The position numbers and the translations under genes are program-made. Shown piece by piece: positions 8,918-17,616 of a stretch of 64,000 bases of DNA. The notes under the pieces are model-generated. The model worked only from the letters and a program-made list of their open reading frames with translations, did not search any database and was not told the DNA's origin. Location: the NCBI RefSeq assembly GCF_013386115.1, contig NZ_JACAOR010000001.1, forward strand, positions 214,639 to 278,638, written 5' to 3'. The stretch comes from Pseudomonas gingeri (lineage in GTDB: Bacteria > Pseudomonadota > Gammaproteobacteria > Pseudomonadales > Pseudomonadaceae). How positions within the stretch are numbered: the stretch's first letter is position 1; the number at the start of each line of letters is the position of its first letter.

Positions 8918-9460
8918 TCAGCTCTGGGTAGGATGGGCGATGGCGTCTGCCAGGTCTTCATATTCTTCGCACTGGGTGCCGCAGAGCGACTTGATGGTCT
9001 GCAACTGCTCCTGGGCGAGGTCCAGGCGGCCCTTGATCACGTAGGCTTCGCCCAGGTATTCACGGACCTGGGCATAGTTTGGATCGAGTTCCACGGCTTG
9101 CAAGTAATAGCCGATGCCCTCGTCGGTGCGACCCAGCTTGCGGGTGGCGTAGCCGCGATAGTTCAGGGCCTTGGCGGTATTCTGGTCCTTCAGGGTGTCG
9201 AGTACGTCCAGCGCTGCCTGGTACTGCTTGTCCTTGGCCAGGACGTAGGCGTAGTCGGCGCGTTCGTCGTCGGTGGCGGTGCTGGTCACCTTGGGCTCGC
9301 ACTTGTTTTCTCTCGGGTTCCAGATTTGCTGCTCGGTGCACTTTTTCGGCGGCGTGGCCGGTTCTTCGCCGGAGGCGAACGCCAGGCTGCTCGACAGCGA
9401 AGCCGCCAGGCAACTGGCAATCAGGAAGGGAACGGCGAAAGTGCTTTTACGAAGGCTCAT
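8918..9460 (-). CDS. Secreted tetratricopeptide-repeat protein
   Basis: A 180-residue protein with a signal peptide (MSLRKSTFAVPFLIASCLAASLSSSLAFA, cleavage after AFA). A short Cys pair follows (KKCTEQQIWNPRENKCEPK). TPR-like helices occupy residues 65-165 (YAYVLAKDKQYQAALDVLDTL, ALNYRGYATRKLGRTDEGIGYYLQAVELDPNYAQVREYLGEAYV). Another Cys pair is LCGTQCEEY near the end. It is probably periplasmic and used for protein contacts. It lies 57 bp before the sigma start on the same strand and has its own candidate ECF promoter, so it looks like a target as well as a companion of the sigma factor. Confidence 0.82.
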   Translation of the reverse strand: MSLRKSTFAVPFLIASCLAASLSSSLAFASGEEPATPPKKCTEQQIWNPRENKCEPKVTSTATDDERADYAYVLAKDKQYQAALDVLDTLKDQNTAKALNYRGYATRKLGRTDEGIGYYLQAVELDPNYAQVREYLGEAYVIKGRLDLAQEQLQTIKSLCGTQCEEYEDLADAIAHPTQS

Positions 9461-9508
9461 GGGTACTGCTCCGGGGTCGGCAACAAGGAGAACGCCTGGG
9501 CGTCGGGT

Positions 9509-9537
9509 TTTATTCGGTGGATCTGAAAATTATTTCA
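9509..9537 (-). promoter_or_regulatory. Candidate ECF promoter before TPR gene
   Basis: On the minus strand TGAAAT is followed after 16 bases by GAATAAA, ending 49 bases before the TPR start. Exactly the same two elements at exactly the same spacing precede the cytochrome b561 gene (10149-10177), and several spacer bases also match. Two copies of one pattern upstream of two members of an ECF operon suggest -35 and -10 elements of the encoded sigma factor. This is inference. The element overlaps the last codons of the b561 gene. Confidence 0.5.
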
Positions 9538-10102
9538 GGCGGCCGCCCGGCAGCATGCGCCGCAGGGTGTCGTCGCCCAGGCCGTAGTGATGCACCAGGG
9601 CCATGATCGCGTGCAGGCCGGCGAGGATCACGATAACCCACGCCACCTGTTCGTGCAGGCCGGCCAGTACCGGGCGCAGCGAACGGTCGAGGCTGACCAG
9701 CGTCGGAATGTCCACCAGGCCGAAGAAACTGAAGGGCTCGCCCTGGGCCCAGCGAAAGGCGAAACCCAGGCCGATCTGTGCCAGCAGCAATCCATAAAGC
9801 GCCAGATGAGCGAGTTTGGCCAGGGTATTCATGGCGCCGCGATGCAATGCCGGCAGGCGGCGTGCGGCGAACAGACGCCAGAGGATCCGGGCGATGACGA
9901 TCAGCGCCAGCAGGATGCCGCAGGAGATATGCAACGATTGCAGGCCCTTGCGCCATGGCGTGCCGCGCTCCAGCTGGGCCCAGATCTGCGAGCTGGCGAA
10001 GAGATAGATCACCAGTGCCGCGGTCAGCCAGTGCAGGCCGATGGTCAGGCGGTCATGGCGGTGCGTGGGCGCGTTGCCCGGGGGCAGGGAGACGGTGTGC
10101 AT
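9530..10102 (-). CDS. Cytochrome b561
   Basis: A 190-residue integral-membrane di-haem protein with four hydrophobic helices. The histidines expected for haem b ligation are visible in IGLHWLTAALVI, LQSLHISCGILLAL, GLHEQVAWVIVILAGLHAIMALVHHYGLGD. Bacterial b561 proteins move electrons from the quinol pool to periplasmic acceptors or scavenge superoxide. The ATG at 10102 has GAGGA 8 bases upstream and is preferred over an in-frame GTG at 10135. It is the first gene of the ECF unit and is preceded by a candidate ECF promoter, so an oxidative or redox role for the regulon is plausible. Confidence 0.88.
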   Translation of the reverse strand: MHTVSLPPGNAPTHRHDRLTIGLHWLTAALVIYLFASSQIWAQLERGTPWRKGLQSLHISCGILLALIVIARILWRLFAARRLPALHRGAMNTLAKLAHLALYGLLLAQIGLGFAFRWAQGEPFSFFGLVDIPTLVSLDRSLRPVLAGLHEQVAWVIVILAGLHAIMALVHHYGLGDDTLRRMLPGGRLK

Positions 10103-10148
10103 GGACAATCCTCGGTGGCGTTGTGGATTGAACACGCGATATCTGGAG

Positions 10149-10177
10149 TTTATTCATTCGTGGGCGAAATAATTTCA
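10149..10177 (-). promoter_or_regulatory. Candidate ECF promoter before cytochrome b561 gene
   Basis: TGAAAT, 16 bases, GAATAAA on the minus strand, ending 47 bases before the start codon. It is the twin of 9509-9537 in both element sequence and spacing. It would be the main autoregulated promoter of the b561-TPR-sigma-antisigma unit. Confidence 0.5.
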
Positions 10178-10224
10178 AGCCCTGAGATCGTCACCCCGTT
10201 CGGCGACGCTCGGCGTCACAAAGC

Positions 10225-10271
10225 GGACGCAGAGCGTCCACGGAGACGTTCCCACGCGGAGCGTGGGAACG
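10225..10271. repeat. Double-hairpin intergenic repeat, copy 1
   Basis: Two adjacent dyads, GGACGC-AGA-GCGTCC (10225-10239) and an 11-bp-arm hairpin CGTTCCCACGC-GGA-GCGTGGGAACG (10247-10271). The same pair with the same 22-bp offset recurs at 21150-21196. This is a REP-like extragenic element of the kind common in Pseudomonas and lies between two minus-strand genes. Confidence 0.75.
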
Positions 10272-10286
10272 ATCGGTGATAATCGA

Positions 10287-10766
10287 TTAGAGGCCCAGGT
10301 CCGACAGGCTCGGATGATCATCGGGACGACGTCCCAGCGGCCAGTGGAACTTGCGCTCCTCGGCCTTGATCGGCAGGTCGTTGACGCAGGCAAAACGGTG
10401 GGCCATCAGGCCGTTCTCGTCGAACTCCCAGTTTTCGTTGCCATAGGAACGGAACCAGTTGCCCGAATCGTCATGCCATTCATAGGCGTAACGCACCGCG
10501 ATACGGTTGTCGGTAAAGGCCCAGAGCTCCTTGATCAGCCGGTAATCGAGCTCCTTGGCCCATTTGCGGCTGAGGAAGGCCTTGGCTTCTTCGCGGTTGT
10601 TGGCGAACTCGGCGCGGTTGCGCCATTTGGTGTCCAGGGTATAGGCCAGGGACACCCGTTCCGGGTCGCGGGAGTTCCAGCCGTCTTCGGCGAGGCGAAC
10701 TTTCTGAATCGCCGATTCACGGGTGAAAGGCGGAAGTGGCGGGCGAGCGTCTGCGTTAGATGACAT
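10287..10766 (-). CDS. DUF1348 family protein, NTF2-like fold
   Basis: A 159-residue cytoplasmic protein that matches the DUF1348/SnoaL-like group: [41 protein letters not shown], then [34 protein letters not shown]. It spans the full domain length. Members are conserved in proteobacteria without an assigned reaction. It starts at an ATG shortly upstream of which the TetR gene ends on the same strand (118-bp gap), so it could be a TetR-controlled gene, but no direct link is visible. Confidence 0.88.
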   Translation of the reverse strand: MSSNADARPPLPPFTRESAIQKVRLAEDGWNSRDPERVSLAYTLDTKWRNRAEFANNREEAKAFLSRKWAKELDYRLIKELWAFTDNRIAVRYAYEWHDDSGNWFRSYGNENWEFDENGLMAHRFACVNDLPIKAEERKFHWPLGRRPDDHPSLSDLGL

Positions 10767-10884
10767 TTCAATGTCTCCAATGAGGTTGAGTTCAGACCAG
10801 TTGTCGCGCTGTGTTCAAGCGAAAGGTGTCACGCCCGGGAAGTCGTCATCCAGATTGAGCGGTTATTCCCGGGGCATGACGCCG

Positions 10885-11478
10885 TCAGAGCGCCAATAAC
10901 TTCCGCGCCATGCATTGCGCATTATCGGCTGCACCGTGGTCGCCCATGACCAGTGCAACGGTAATGGCTCCGTCGATCAATATCAGCAATTGCCGGGCAA
11001 CTGCTTCTTTGTCGTCGATGCCATGTGCTTCACAGAGCTCGACGAGATAGTCGAGCAGTTTCTGTTTATGTTCCTTGGCCAGCAGACGCACCGGATCCTG
11101 TGGATCGCCGGTCTCGCCCGCAGTATTGATGAAGGCGCAGCCACGGAAGCCTTCGGAGGTGAACCAGCCCGTCAGGACACTGAACAGGTTGAGCAGACGT
11201 TCACCGCTGGTGGCGGCCTTGTCGACTTCGCGGCGGTACCACTGCATCCAGCGCACGTCCCGCCGGCGCAAGGCCTCGACGGTCAGGTGATCCTTGGTGC
11301 CGAAGTACTTGTAGATACTTTTGCGCGCCACGCCGGAAGTCTTCACCAACAGGTCGATCCCGGTGGCATGGATGCCACTTTGGTAGATCAACCGCTCGGC
11401 GGTATCCAGAAGGGTGTCGCGGGTTTGATTCGGAATATTTTCGTTCATGGGAGAGATGGTAGAACGATCGTTCTCCAT
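10885..11478 (-). CDS. TetR/AcrR family transcriptional regulator
   Basis: About 197 residues. The N-terminal HTH is clear: TRDTLLDTAERLIYQSGIHATGIDLLVKTSGVARKSIYKYFGTKDHL. The C-terminal ligand domain includes FRGCAFINTAGETGDP, a region found in the YxaF/LmrA-like TetR group. Two starts compete: ATG 11478 has an AGGGA six bases upstream, whereas ATG 11448 gives the more usual N-terminal length but has no visible Shine-Dalgarno. If 11478 is used, the palindrome at 11461-11474 lies within the first codons. Targets and ligand are unknown. Confidence 0.88.
   Translation of the reverse strand: MENDRSTISPMNENIPNQTRDTLLDTAERLIYQSGIHATGIDLLVKTSGVARKSIYKYFGTKDHLTVEALRRRDVRWMQWYRREVDKAATSGERLLNLFSVLTGWFTSEGFRGCAFINTAGETGDPQDPVRLLAKEHKQKLLDYLVELCEAHGIDDKEAVARQLLILIDGAITVALVMGDHGAADNAQCMARKLLAL
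11461..11474. promoter_or_regulatory. Perfect 14-bp palindrome, candidate TetR operator
   Basis: AGAACGATCGTTCT reads identically on both strands and overlaps the start region of the TetR gene. Position and symmetry fit autorepression by the encoded regulator; the same half-site AGAACGA may mark its other targets. Confidence 0.65.
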
Positions 11479-11551
11479 GGTCAATCCCTGTTCTCGAAAT
11501 AAACCGTCGGGAGCTGCGTTGCCGTCCCTGGCAACCGTGATGGCGGGGAGA

Positions 11552-13189
11552 TCAGACTTTGAAGAAGCTGACTTTCTGCGTCAGGCTGTCGGCCAGTACC
11601 GAGAGTTCGCGGCTGGAGAGGGCCACCTGGTTGGAGCCGACCGAAGTCTCCATGGCCGCATCGTGGATGCGGTTGATGTTCTGGTTCACTTCCTGGGCCG
11701 CGACGCCTTGCTGGGTGGAGGCGCTGGCGATCTGTGCGTTCATGTCGTTGATCGCGCCGACTTCCTCGCGGATCCGGATCAACGCGCCTTCGGCGACACG
11801 GGTGCGTTCGACGGTCTGCTGGGCCATTTCGCGGCTGTTGCGCATGATCTCGGCGGTCTTGCCGGCACCGGACTGCAACTGGGCGACCATTTCGCGGATT
11901 TCCCGGGTCGAATCCTGGGTACGGGTCGCCAGGGAACGCACTTCGTCCGCCACCACGGCAAAGCCGCGTCCTGCCTCGCCGGCGCGGGCGGCCTCGATGG
12001 CGGCGTTGAGGGCCAGCAGGTTGGTGCGCTCGGCAATCGAATTGATCACCGCCACCACGTTTTCGATGGCCTGGCTGTCGTGGGACACCTGGTCCACCGA
12101 CTCGGCTGCGCCGTCGAGCACCAGGGACAGGCGCTGCATCTCGCTGGAGGTGGTCTGCACCATCTGCTTGCCGCTTTCCACCGCCTGGTCGGCGGCGTTG
12201 CTGGCCAGCGCGGCTTTCTGCGCGTAGCCGGCGATTTCGTGGACCGTGGCCGCCATCTGGTTGATGGCGGTGGCCATGCGCTGGGTTTCCCCGGTCTGTA
12301 CGCGCATCTGCTCGCTGTTGCTGTCGGAACTGGCCAGCAGTTGCGTGGACGAGCCCATCAGGTCGTGGGCCACCGCTCGTACCTGGGTGATGGTTTCGGC
12401 CAGGTGGCGGTTGCTGGTCTTCAGGGCGCCCATGACGCTGTCCGGGTAGCGGGTATCGATCACCCCGTCGAGTTGGCCGTTGGCCAGCTGGCGGATCGAG
12501 TCGGCGACCGCTTCCGGTTCCGCGCCGAGGGTCGACTTGAGGTTGCGGATGATCAGCACCGAGACCAGTACGCTGAGCAGCACGGCGATGGAGGTGGCCA
12601 GCAGCATCAGGGTGGCGAAGTGGCTGGCGGTGGCGCGCACGTCGGCCAGTTGCGTGCCGATCGAGGCTTCCTCCCAGTCGATCAGCGCATTGATGCGTTT
12701 GAGCCATTCCTTGTAGGCCGGGGAAATGTCGGACAGCAGGAAAGCCTGGGCCTTGTCCATGTCGCCCTGCTTGCGCAGCTCGATCAGGCGGGCGGTCAGG
12801 GCCTGGGTAGTGCGCTCGCTGCTCTTGATGTCATCGAGCAGGCGCCGTTCGGCATCGGAGGCCCCCATGTGGGAGAAGATCGCATCCATCGGCTGGGCCG
12901 AGGCCTGGTAATCGGCGTTCAGCCGTTCGATGTTGCGCAGGTGGGTGTCCAGGCCGGCGCCGTCGCGGACCAGCACCGCATCGCGAATGGCGATGGCGCG
13001 ATCATGCACACTGCCGCGGAAGTTGATGGCGTAGCGTTGCTTGACCGCGCTGTCGTCACTGACGTTGGTCAGGGTCGAGTCGATCAACCCCACGCGATTG
13101 ACCCCGATCAGGGTCACCAGAATCAACAGCGAAAGTACCAGCCCAAACCCCAATCCAAGGCGTTTGGCGATTGTCAGAGAGCGGGTCAT
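11552..13189 (-). CDS. Methyl-accepting chemotaxis protein, helical-bundle sensor
   Basis: A 545-residue chemoreceptor. Helix 1 ([20 protein letters not shown]) and helix 2 near residues 190-212 ([27 protein letters not shown]) flank a periplasmic domain of about 155 residues. That domain looks like a four-helix-bundle sensor ([32 protein letters not shown] is typical of MCP sensor bundles). A HAMP-like linker is followed by the signalling hairpin with [37 protein letters not shown]. No C-terminal CheR pentapeptide is present. The gene stands alone, without che genes nearby; the ligand is unknown. Confidence 0.93.
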   Translation of the reverse strand: MTRSLTIAKRLGLGFGLVLSLLILVTLIGVNRVGLIDSTLTNVSDDSAVKQRYAINFRGSVHDRAIAIRDAVLVRDGAGLDTHLRNIERLNADYQASAQPMDAIFSHMGASDAERRLLDDIKSSERTTQALTARLIELRKQGDMDKAQAFLLSDISPAYKEWLKRINALIDWEEASIGTQLADVRATASHFATLMLLATSIAVLLSVLVSVLIIRNLKSTLGAEPEAVADSIRQLANGQLDGVIDTRYPDSVMGALKTSNRHLAETITQVRAVAHDLMGSSTQLLASSDSNSEQMRVQTGETQRMATAINQMAATVHEIAGYAQKAALASNAADQAVESGKQMVQTTSSEMQRLSLVLDGAAESVDQVSHDSQAIENVVAVINSIAERTNLLALNAAIEAARAGEAGRGFAVVADEVRSLATRTQDSTREIREMVAQLQSGAGKTAEIMRNSREMAQQTVERTRVAEGALIRIREEVGAINDMNAQIASASTQQGVAAQEVNQNINRIHDAAMETSVGSNQVALSSRELSVLADSLTQKVSFFKV

Positions 13190-13410
13190 TTCAGGTTTCC
13201 TTAGCGTAAACGCAGGATTGATATCAGAGAGCCATTAGATGGGCCAACTTGTAGCCCGTTACAAGGGCCAGTCGGAATTTGTTTTTGCCTATCAGGGCAA
13301 TGGGCTGAATATCTCGAGGTTGGCAGCAACGCCCTCCTGGAAGGCGAGCGCAAAAAGCGATGCATGGTGTAAGCTCTCGAGTCCTTCGCATTCGACCCTT
13401 AGCGAGCCCT

Positions 13411-14754
13411 ATGCCGTCGCTCTTCAAACGCTCCCTGTTGCCCAAACTGCGCAGTTTTCCGTTGACTGCCGATGCCTTGACCATCCTGCCGTCGGCCGCC
13501 GAGTTCCGTCGCTGCCTGCTGGAGAAGATCGCCGGGGCACGGCAACGCATCACCCTGGTAGCGTTGTACCTGCAGGAAGACGAGGCGGGGCAGGAGATTC
13601 TCGATGCGCTGCATGCGGCCAAATCGGCCCATCCGGCGCTGGAGATCGTCGTCGTGGTCGACTGGCTGCGCGCCCAGCGTGGCCTGATCGGCGCGGGCAA
13701 GCAGCCGGGCAACAGCGCCTGGTACCAGGCGCAGACCCGCGACCACACCACCGAAGTACCGATCTACGGCGTGCCGGTGCAGACCCGCGAGTTGTTCGGC
13801 GTGCTCCACCTCAAGGGTTTCGTGATCGATGATTGCGTGATCTACAGCGGCGCGAGCCTGAACAACGTCTACCTGCACAAGTTCGACAAGTACCGCTTCG
13901 ACCGCTATCACCTGCTGCAAAACCGCGCCCTGGCCGATTCGATGCAGGGGCTGATTCGCAAGGAGCTGCTGGCTTCCCATGCGGTCTGCCGCCTGGACCT
14001 GCCGAGCCTGCCGAGCACCCGCAGCCTGCGCGGCGGTATCGGTGATCTGCGCAGCCGCCTGAAAAAGGCCCAGTACGACACTCAGGCCGGCGCCGAACCG
14101 AGTTTCAGCCTGTCGGTCAGCCCGCTGCTGGGCCTGGGCAAGAACAACCCGCTGAGCCGGGTGATCTGCGAACTGATCGCCGCCAGCCAGCAGCAACTGA
14201 CCATCTGCACGCCGTACTTCAACCTGCCGCTGGCGGTGACCCGGGAGATCAACCGGGCCCTGGAGCGAGGGGTGAAGATCGATATCATCGTCGGCGACAA
14301 GACCGCCAACGACTTCTATATCCCGCCGAGCCAGCCGTTCAAGGTCATCGCCGCTCTGCCGTACCTGTACGAGATCAGCCTGCGGCGCTTCGCCAAGCGT
14401 CATCAGGCGGCCATCGACAGTGGCCTGCTGAACCTGCACCTGTGGCGTGACGGTGACAATACCTACCACCTCAAGGGCATGTGGATCGACCAGCGCTATA
14501 CCTTGCTGACCGGCAACAATCTCAATCCACGGGCCTTCCGCCTGGACCTGGAAAACGCCTTGCTGATCGACGATCCGCGCAGCGAACTGCTGGAGCCAAG
14601 GGCCCGGGAGCTGGAGCTGATTTTCGAGAACACGCGGCGTATCGACAGTTTCAAGGAGCTGGATACCCTGGTGGAATACCCGGAGGCGGTGAGCAAGTTC
14701 CTGCGGCGGGTCAGTCGGGTGAAGATCGAGCGACTGCTGTATCGGATGCTTTGA
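13411..14754 (+). CDS. pssA: CDP-diacylglycerol--serine O-phosphatidyltransferase, PLD type
   Basis: A 447-residue enzyme of the phospholipase D superfamily, the same length class as E. coli PssA (451). It makes phosphatidylserine from CDP-diacylglycerol and serine, the committed step to phosphatidylethanolamine, acting at the membrane surface. Both HKD-type motifs are present: HLKGFVIDDCVIYSGASLNN and YHLKGMWIDQRYTLLTGNNLNPRA. The frame is open to 13360, but the ATG at 13411 (MPSLFKRSLLPKLRSFP) matches the family start. Flanking genes are unrelated. Confidence 0.93.
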   Translation: MPSLFKRSLLPKLRSFPLTADALTILPSAAEFRRCLLEKIAGARQRITLVALYLQEDEAGQEILDALHAAKSAHPALEIVVVVDWLRAQRGLIGAGKQPGNSAWYQAQTRDHTTEVPIYGVPVQTRELFGVLHLKGFVIDDCVIYSGASLNNVYLHKFDKYRFDRYHLLQNRALADSMQGLIRKELLASHAVCRLDLPSLPSTRSLRGGIGDLRSRLKKAQYDTQAGAEPSFSLSVSPLLGLGKNNPLSRVICELIAASQQQLTICTPYFNLPLAVTREINRALERGVKIDIIVGDKTANDFYIPPSQPFKVIAALPYLYEISLRRFAKRHQAAIDSGLLNLHLWRDGDNTYHLKGMWIDQRYTLLTGNNLNPRAFRLDLENALLIDDPRSELLEPRARELELIFENTRRIDSFKELDTLVEYPEAVSKFLRRVSRVKIERLLYRML

Positions 14755-14953
14755 TTGTCTGGTGAGTTATCTGGCTAAGCGGAGTGCATCAAAGATGCTA
14801 AGTGTTATTATTAAATGATATAAAAACCTGTTAATTTTGACAGTAGATGATTACCGTACGCGTATGTAACTTCAGTCACAGGGCTTTCTCTCCAACGCTG
14901 CACGATTCCGAGAGAGCCAAGTGACAGAGGCTCAAAGCCCTTGGAGAGTTACT

Positions 14954-16705
14954 ATGCAAGTCGGTATTTCTTGTGCGTTTGCAATATTGATTTTGTGCCA
15001 GGGCTGCTCTCTATCCACCGATTCTTCGTTGTCAGATTCATCCGCGCATGAGTTGCAAACGGCGACGCCTGAAAACGGCCCAGGCGGAGTCAGGGCGGCT
15101 GGCACTTATGCAGATCCAAAGCACTGGAGTGAACCAACTTTCATAGGGGCAATACATCGGGGCGGAAATGGCTTCTATGAGGCTCGGTTCAACGGTAGCG
15201 CATGCTCGACATGTTACTATCCACCTGCCGGGGCCGATAATTCCTGGTGGTTTTTTCGTGGGCTACATGCCGGCACCTTTGATGATCCCAAGTCCTGGAG
15301 TGAAATAACCTATACAGGAGCGATACATCGGGGGAATACTGGTTTCTATGAGGCCCGGTTCAACGGTAGTGCATGTTCGACCTGTTACTATCCGCCTGCT
15401 GGAGTCGATAATGGCTGGTGGTTCTTTCGTGGGATACATGCCGGTACTTTCAACGATCCGAAATCCTGGAGCGAGTACTCCTATATCGGCGCAGTACATG
15501 GGCTTGGCAATACAAAGCGCTTTATTTCAAAATTCAATGGTGTTGCCCAGCCTGCCCATTATTATCCAACCAACGAGCGGGAGAATGCCTGGTGGCGTAC
15601 CGCAGCAACCGGATGTTGGACAGGGAATGGGCCAGTGGTGTCGATAGGCGGTTTGGCAATGACTGATACGAGTCGGCGGGGCAAAGTGCCTGCGGGACGT
15701 TTTCTGGATATTCAATCATTACTCTCGAAGTCGCCTACGGCGGAGAGCTCTCCGTTGTTGAAGGGCGTGCGCCCCTCAATGTTGCAACTGAGAAACGTCT
15801 ATGAAGATTATCAGGTAAGTAGTGCGCCTTTGATGAAGGGCAATGGCGATTTTGGGGAACTGGTTGTTGCTCTTCGTGTTGACGGAAGTTTTGTTGCATT
15901 TCTTGATACACCGGAAAATCGTGGAACTGTCATTGGGCGTTCCGACGGGGCGCAAACCTGGATCAAGGAGGAGAAATATGACTATCTCACGCCGGATGCC
16001 GTTGAGTCTGATACGCGGCATGAGGGTGTGTCTTTTGTTGATTCCAAGTCGATTAATAGCCTGGTCGATCATGATTGCAATGGACGGATTATTGTTGATG
16101 TATTGGCTGGGTTCTCGAGGTCTGCCGCTGACCGGGTCGGTGATTCGACAGCTTTTGCCCTTGCGCAAGTCGAAAGTGCCAACCTGGGATTGCGAAATTC
16201 AAGAGCCGATACAGTGCGGCTCAGATTGGTAGGTACGCAGATTGTCAACGAGGACTATCCGGTGACCGGGACAACCCTTGGTTTGGTAGCGAATATATTC
16301 AGGAATGGTATTGCTGAGTCCGGGGCCGATATGGTTGCCGGGTATTTTAATATGCCTACGGGTGATGCAGCCGGAGGTTTTGCATATGCGCCTGGCCGCT
16401 ACAGCATTCAGAGAACCGCCCAGCCAGCCGCATTTCGTCATGAGATCGGGCATAACGCTGGTGGAGGGCACTGCAATACTGAAGGGACTGATAATTACAA
16501 GTTTGGATTTAGTAATGGGGTGTCGGCAACTTTTCTGTGTGGGAATAATGTCAATTATTATTCGACACCTTTTGTCTTGGATAGCGGTGGCCGTCCGCTC
16601 GGTAATGCGAGAACCGCGGATATGGTGAGGGTATGGGGCGAAAGAGCAGAAGCGATGTCGTCTTATGCCAGGTCCGTCACTGCTCCTGTTGGCGTGTATC
16701 CTTGA
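14954..16705 (+). CDS. Secreted metzincin-like zinc metalloprotease with three N-terminal repeats
   Basis: A 583-residue exported protein. ATG 14954 has GGAGAG upstream; an in-frame GTG lies at 14921. The N-terminus MQVGISCAFAILILCQGCS is a signal peptide with a weak lipobox (Q-G-C). Three tandem 57-residue repeats (residues about 49-105, 106-162, 163-216) share DPKSWSE, GAIHRG, GFYEARFNGSACSTCYYPP and WWFFRG; the third is diverged and lacks the Cys pair. A linker follows, then a catalytic domain with HEIGHNAGGGH (His496, Glu497, His500, His506), a full HExxHxxGxxH zinc motif, and MSSYA near the C-terminus as a possible Met-turn. The gene is visibly AT-richer than its neighbours, suggesting transfer. 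Repeats may bind a surface or glycan; that is inference. Confidence 0.8.
   Translation: MQVGISCAFAILILCQGCSLSTDSSLSDSSAHELQTATPENGPGGVRAAGTYADPKHWSEPTFIGAIHRGGNGFYEARFNGSACSTCYYPPAGADNSWWFFRGLHAGTFDDPKSWSEITYTGAIHRGNTGFYEARFNGSACSTCYYPPAGVDNGWWFFRGIHAGTFNDPKSWSEYSYIGAVHGLGNTKRFISKFNGVAQPAHYYPTNERENAWWRTAATGCWTGNGPVVSIGGLAMTDTSRRGKVPAGRFLDIQSLLSKSPTAESSPLLKGVRPSMLQLRNVYEDYQVSSAPLMKGNGDFGELVVALRVDGSFVAFLDTPENRGTVIGRSDGAQTWIKEEKYDYLTPDAVESDTRHEGVSFVDSKSINSLVDHDCNGRIIVDVLAGFSRSAADRVGDSTAFALAQVESANLGLRNSRADTVRLRLVGTQIVNEDYPVTGTTLGLVANIFRNGIAESGADMVAGYFNMPTGDAAGGFAYAPGRYSIQRTAQPAAFRHEIGHNAGGGHCNTEGTDNYKFGFSNGVSATFLCGNNVNYYSTPFVLDSGGRPLGNARTADMVRVWGERAEAMSSYARSVTAPVGVYP
15098..15602 (+). repeat. Three in-frame 171-bp repeats in the protease gene
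   Basis: Copies begin at 15098, 15269 and 15440, an exact 171-bp (57-codon) period. Copies 1 and 2 are nearly identical at protein level, copy 3 is diverged. Aromatic residues (W, F, Y) and a CSTCYYPP Cys pair are concentrated in each unit. Confidence 0.9.
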
Positions 16706-16725
16706 TCCTGAGACGCAATTGGAAC

Positions 16726-16760
16726 ACCCAGTAACCGATGTTGGTTACTGGGTTTGTTTT
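16726..16760. terminator. Intrinsic terminator after the metalloprotease gene
   Basis: An 11-bp perfect stem (ACCCAGTAACC, loop GATGTT, GGTTACTGGGT) is followed by TTGTTTTCTGTTT on the plus strand. It also stands at the 3' side of the convergent efe cluster. Confidence 0.85.
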
Positions 16761-16768
16761 CTGTTTAC

Positions 16769-17593
16769 TTAGTTCAGGCCCAGCTTGCCGCGCAGGGTCG
16801 ACAGGTCTTCGGCCAGGGTGTTGACCGGACCCACCAGAGCCTTGCGGTCAGCGTCCTTGACCTTGTCATAGGTCTCGAAACCGCCGTCCTTGGTCTTGTA
16901 CTTGGCCAGGATCTTGTTCACAGCGGCAAAGTTCTTGTCGACTTTGGCGGCGAAGGCCTTGTCCTGCTTCTCGATCTGCGGACGGAACAGGTCGACGATT
17001 TTCTTCGCGCCGTCGATGTTGCCCTGGAAGTCGTACAGGTCGGTGTGGCTGTAGCGGTCTTCTTCACCGGAAATCTTGGTCGCGGCCACTTCTTCGAGCA
17101 GGGCGGCGGCGCCACCGACGACTTTCTCCGGCGGGAAGGTCAGGCCGGCGACGCGGGCCTGCAGGTCCTTGACGTTTTTGTCCAGGCCATCGGCCAGGTC
17201 ACCCAGGCCCTGGGTGGAGTTTTCGGAGAACAGGCTGTACTCCAGGCGGTGGAAACCGGTGAAGTCTTCGGCCTTGACACCTTTCTCATGGTCGTCGACA
17301 CGGGAGTCGATGGCGGCGTCGAGGTCGCTGAACAGTTCGGCGATCGGCTCGATCGACTCGTAGTGGACGCGGGTCGGTGCGTAGAGCTTCCTGGCGGTGG
17401 CCAGGTCGCCTTTCTTCACGGCGTCGGTGAACTGCTGGGTCTTGCTGGCCAGCTCGTCGAGCTGTTCAGTCACGTAAATCTTGTAGTCCGAAACCGGCCC
17501 CACCAGGTCCAGGGGCGCGGTGGCCGCAAAAGCCGAGAGCGGAGTGTGCAGCAGGCCGACGGCCAACAACAAAGCAAGAGGCGACTTCTTCAT
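16769..17593 (-). CDS. EfeO/EfeM-like periplasmic iron-binding protein (imelysin/M75 domain)
   Basis: A 274-residue protein with a signal peptide ([23 protein letters not shown]). It consists of the EfeO-type helical domain alone: [73 protein letters not shown], and [22 protein letters not shown] and the Glu-Glu-Asp-Tyr-Ser-His stretch carry the family's metal-binding residues. It lacks the cupredoxin domain that the second copy at 18991-20184 has, so it corresponds to an EfeM form. It is the last gene of the efe operon, 23 bp after efeB. Confidence 0.9.
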   Translation of the reverse strand: MKKSPLALLLAVGLLHTPLSAFAATAPLDLVGPVSDYKIYVTEQLDELASKTQQFTDAVKKGDLATARKLYAPTRVHYESIEPIAELFSDLDAAIDSRVDDHEKGVKAEDFTGFHRLEYSLFSENSTQGLGDLADGLDKNVKDLQARVAGLTFPPEKVVGGAAALLEEVAATKISGEEDRYSHTDLYDFQGNIDGAKKIVDLFRPQIEKQDKAFAAKVDKNFAAVNKILAKYKTKDGGFETYDKVKDADRKALVGPVNTLAEDLSTLRGKLGLN

Positions 17594-17616
17594 GGGACGT
17601 TTCCGTGAGTTAAGGG

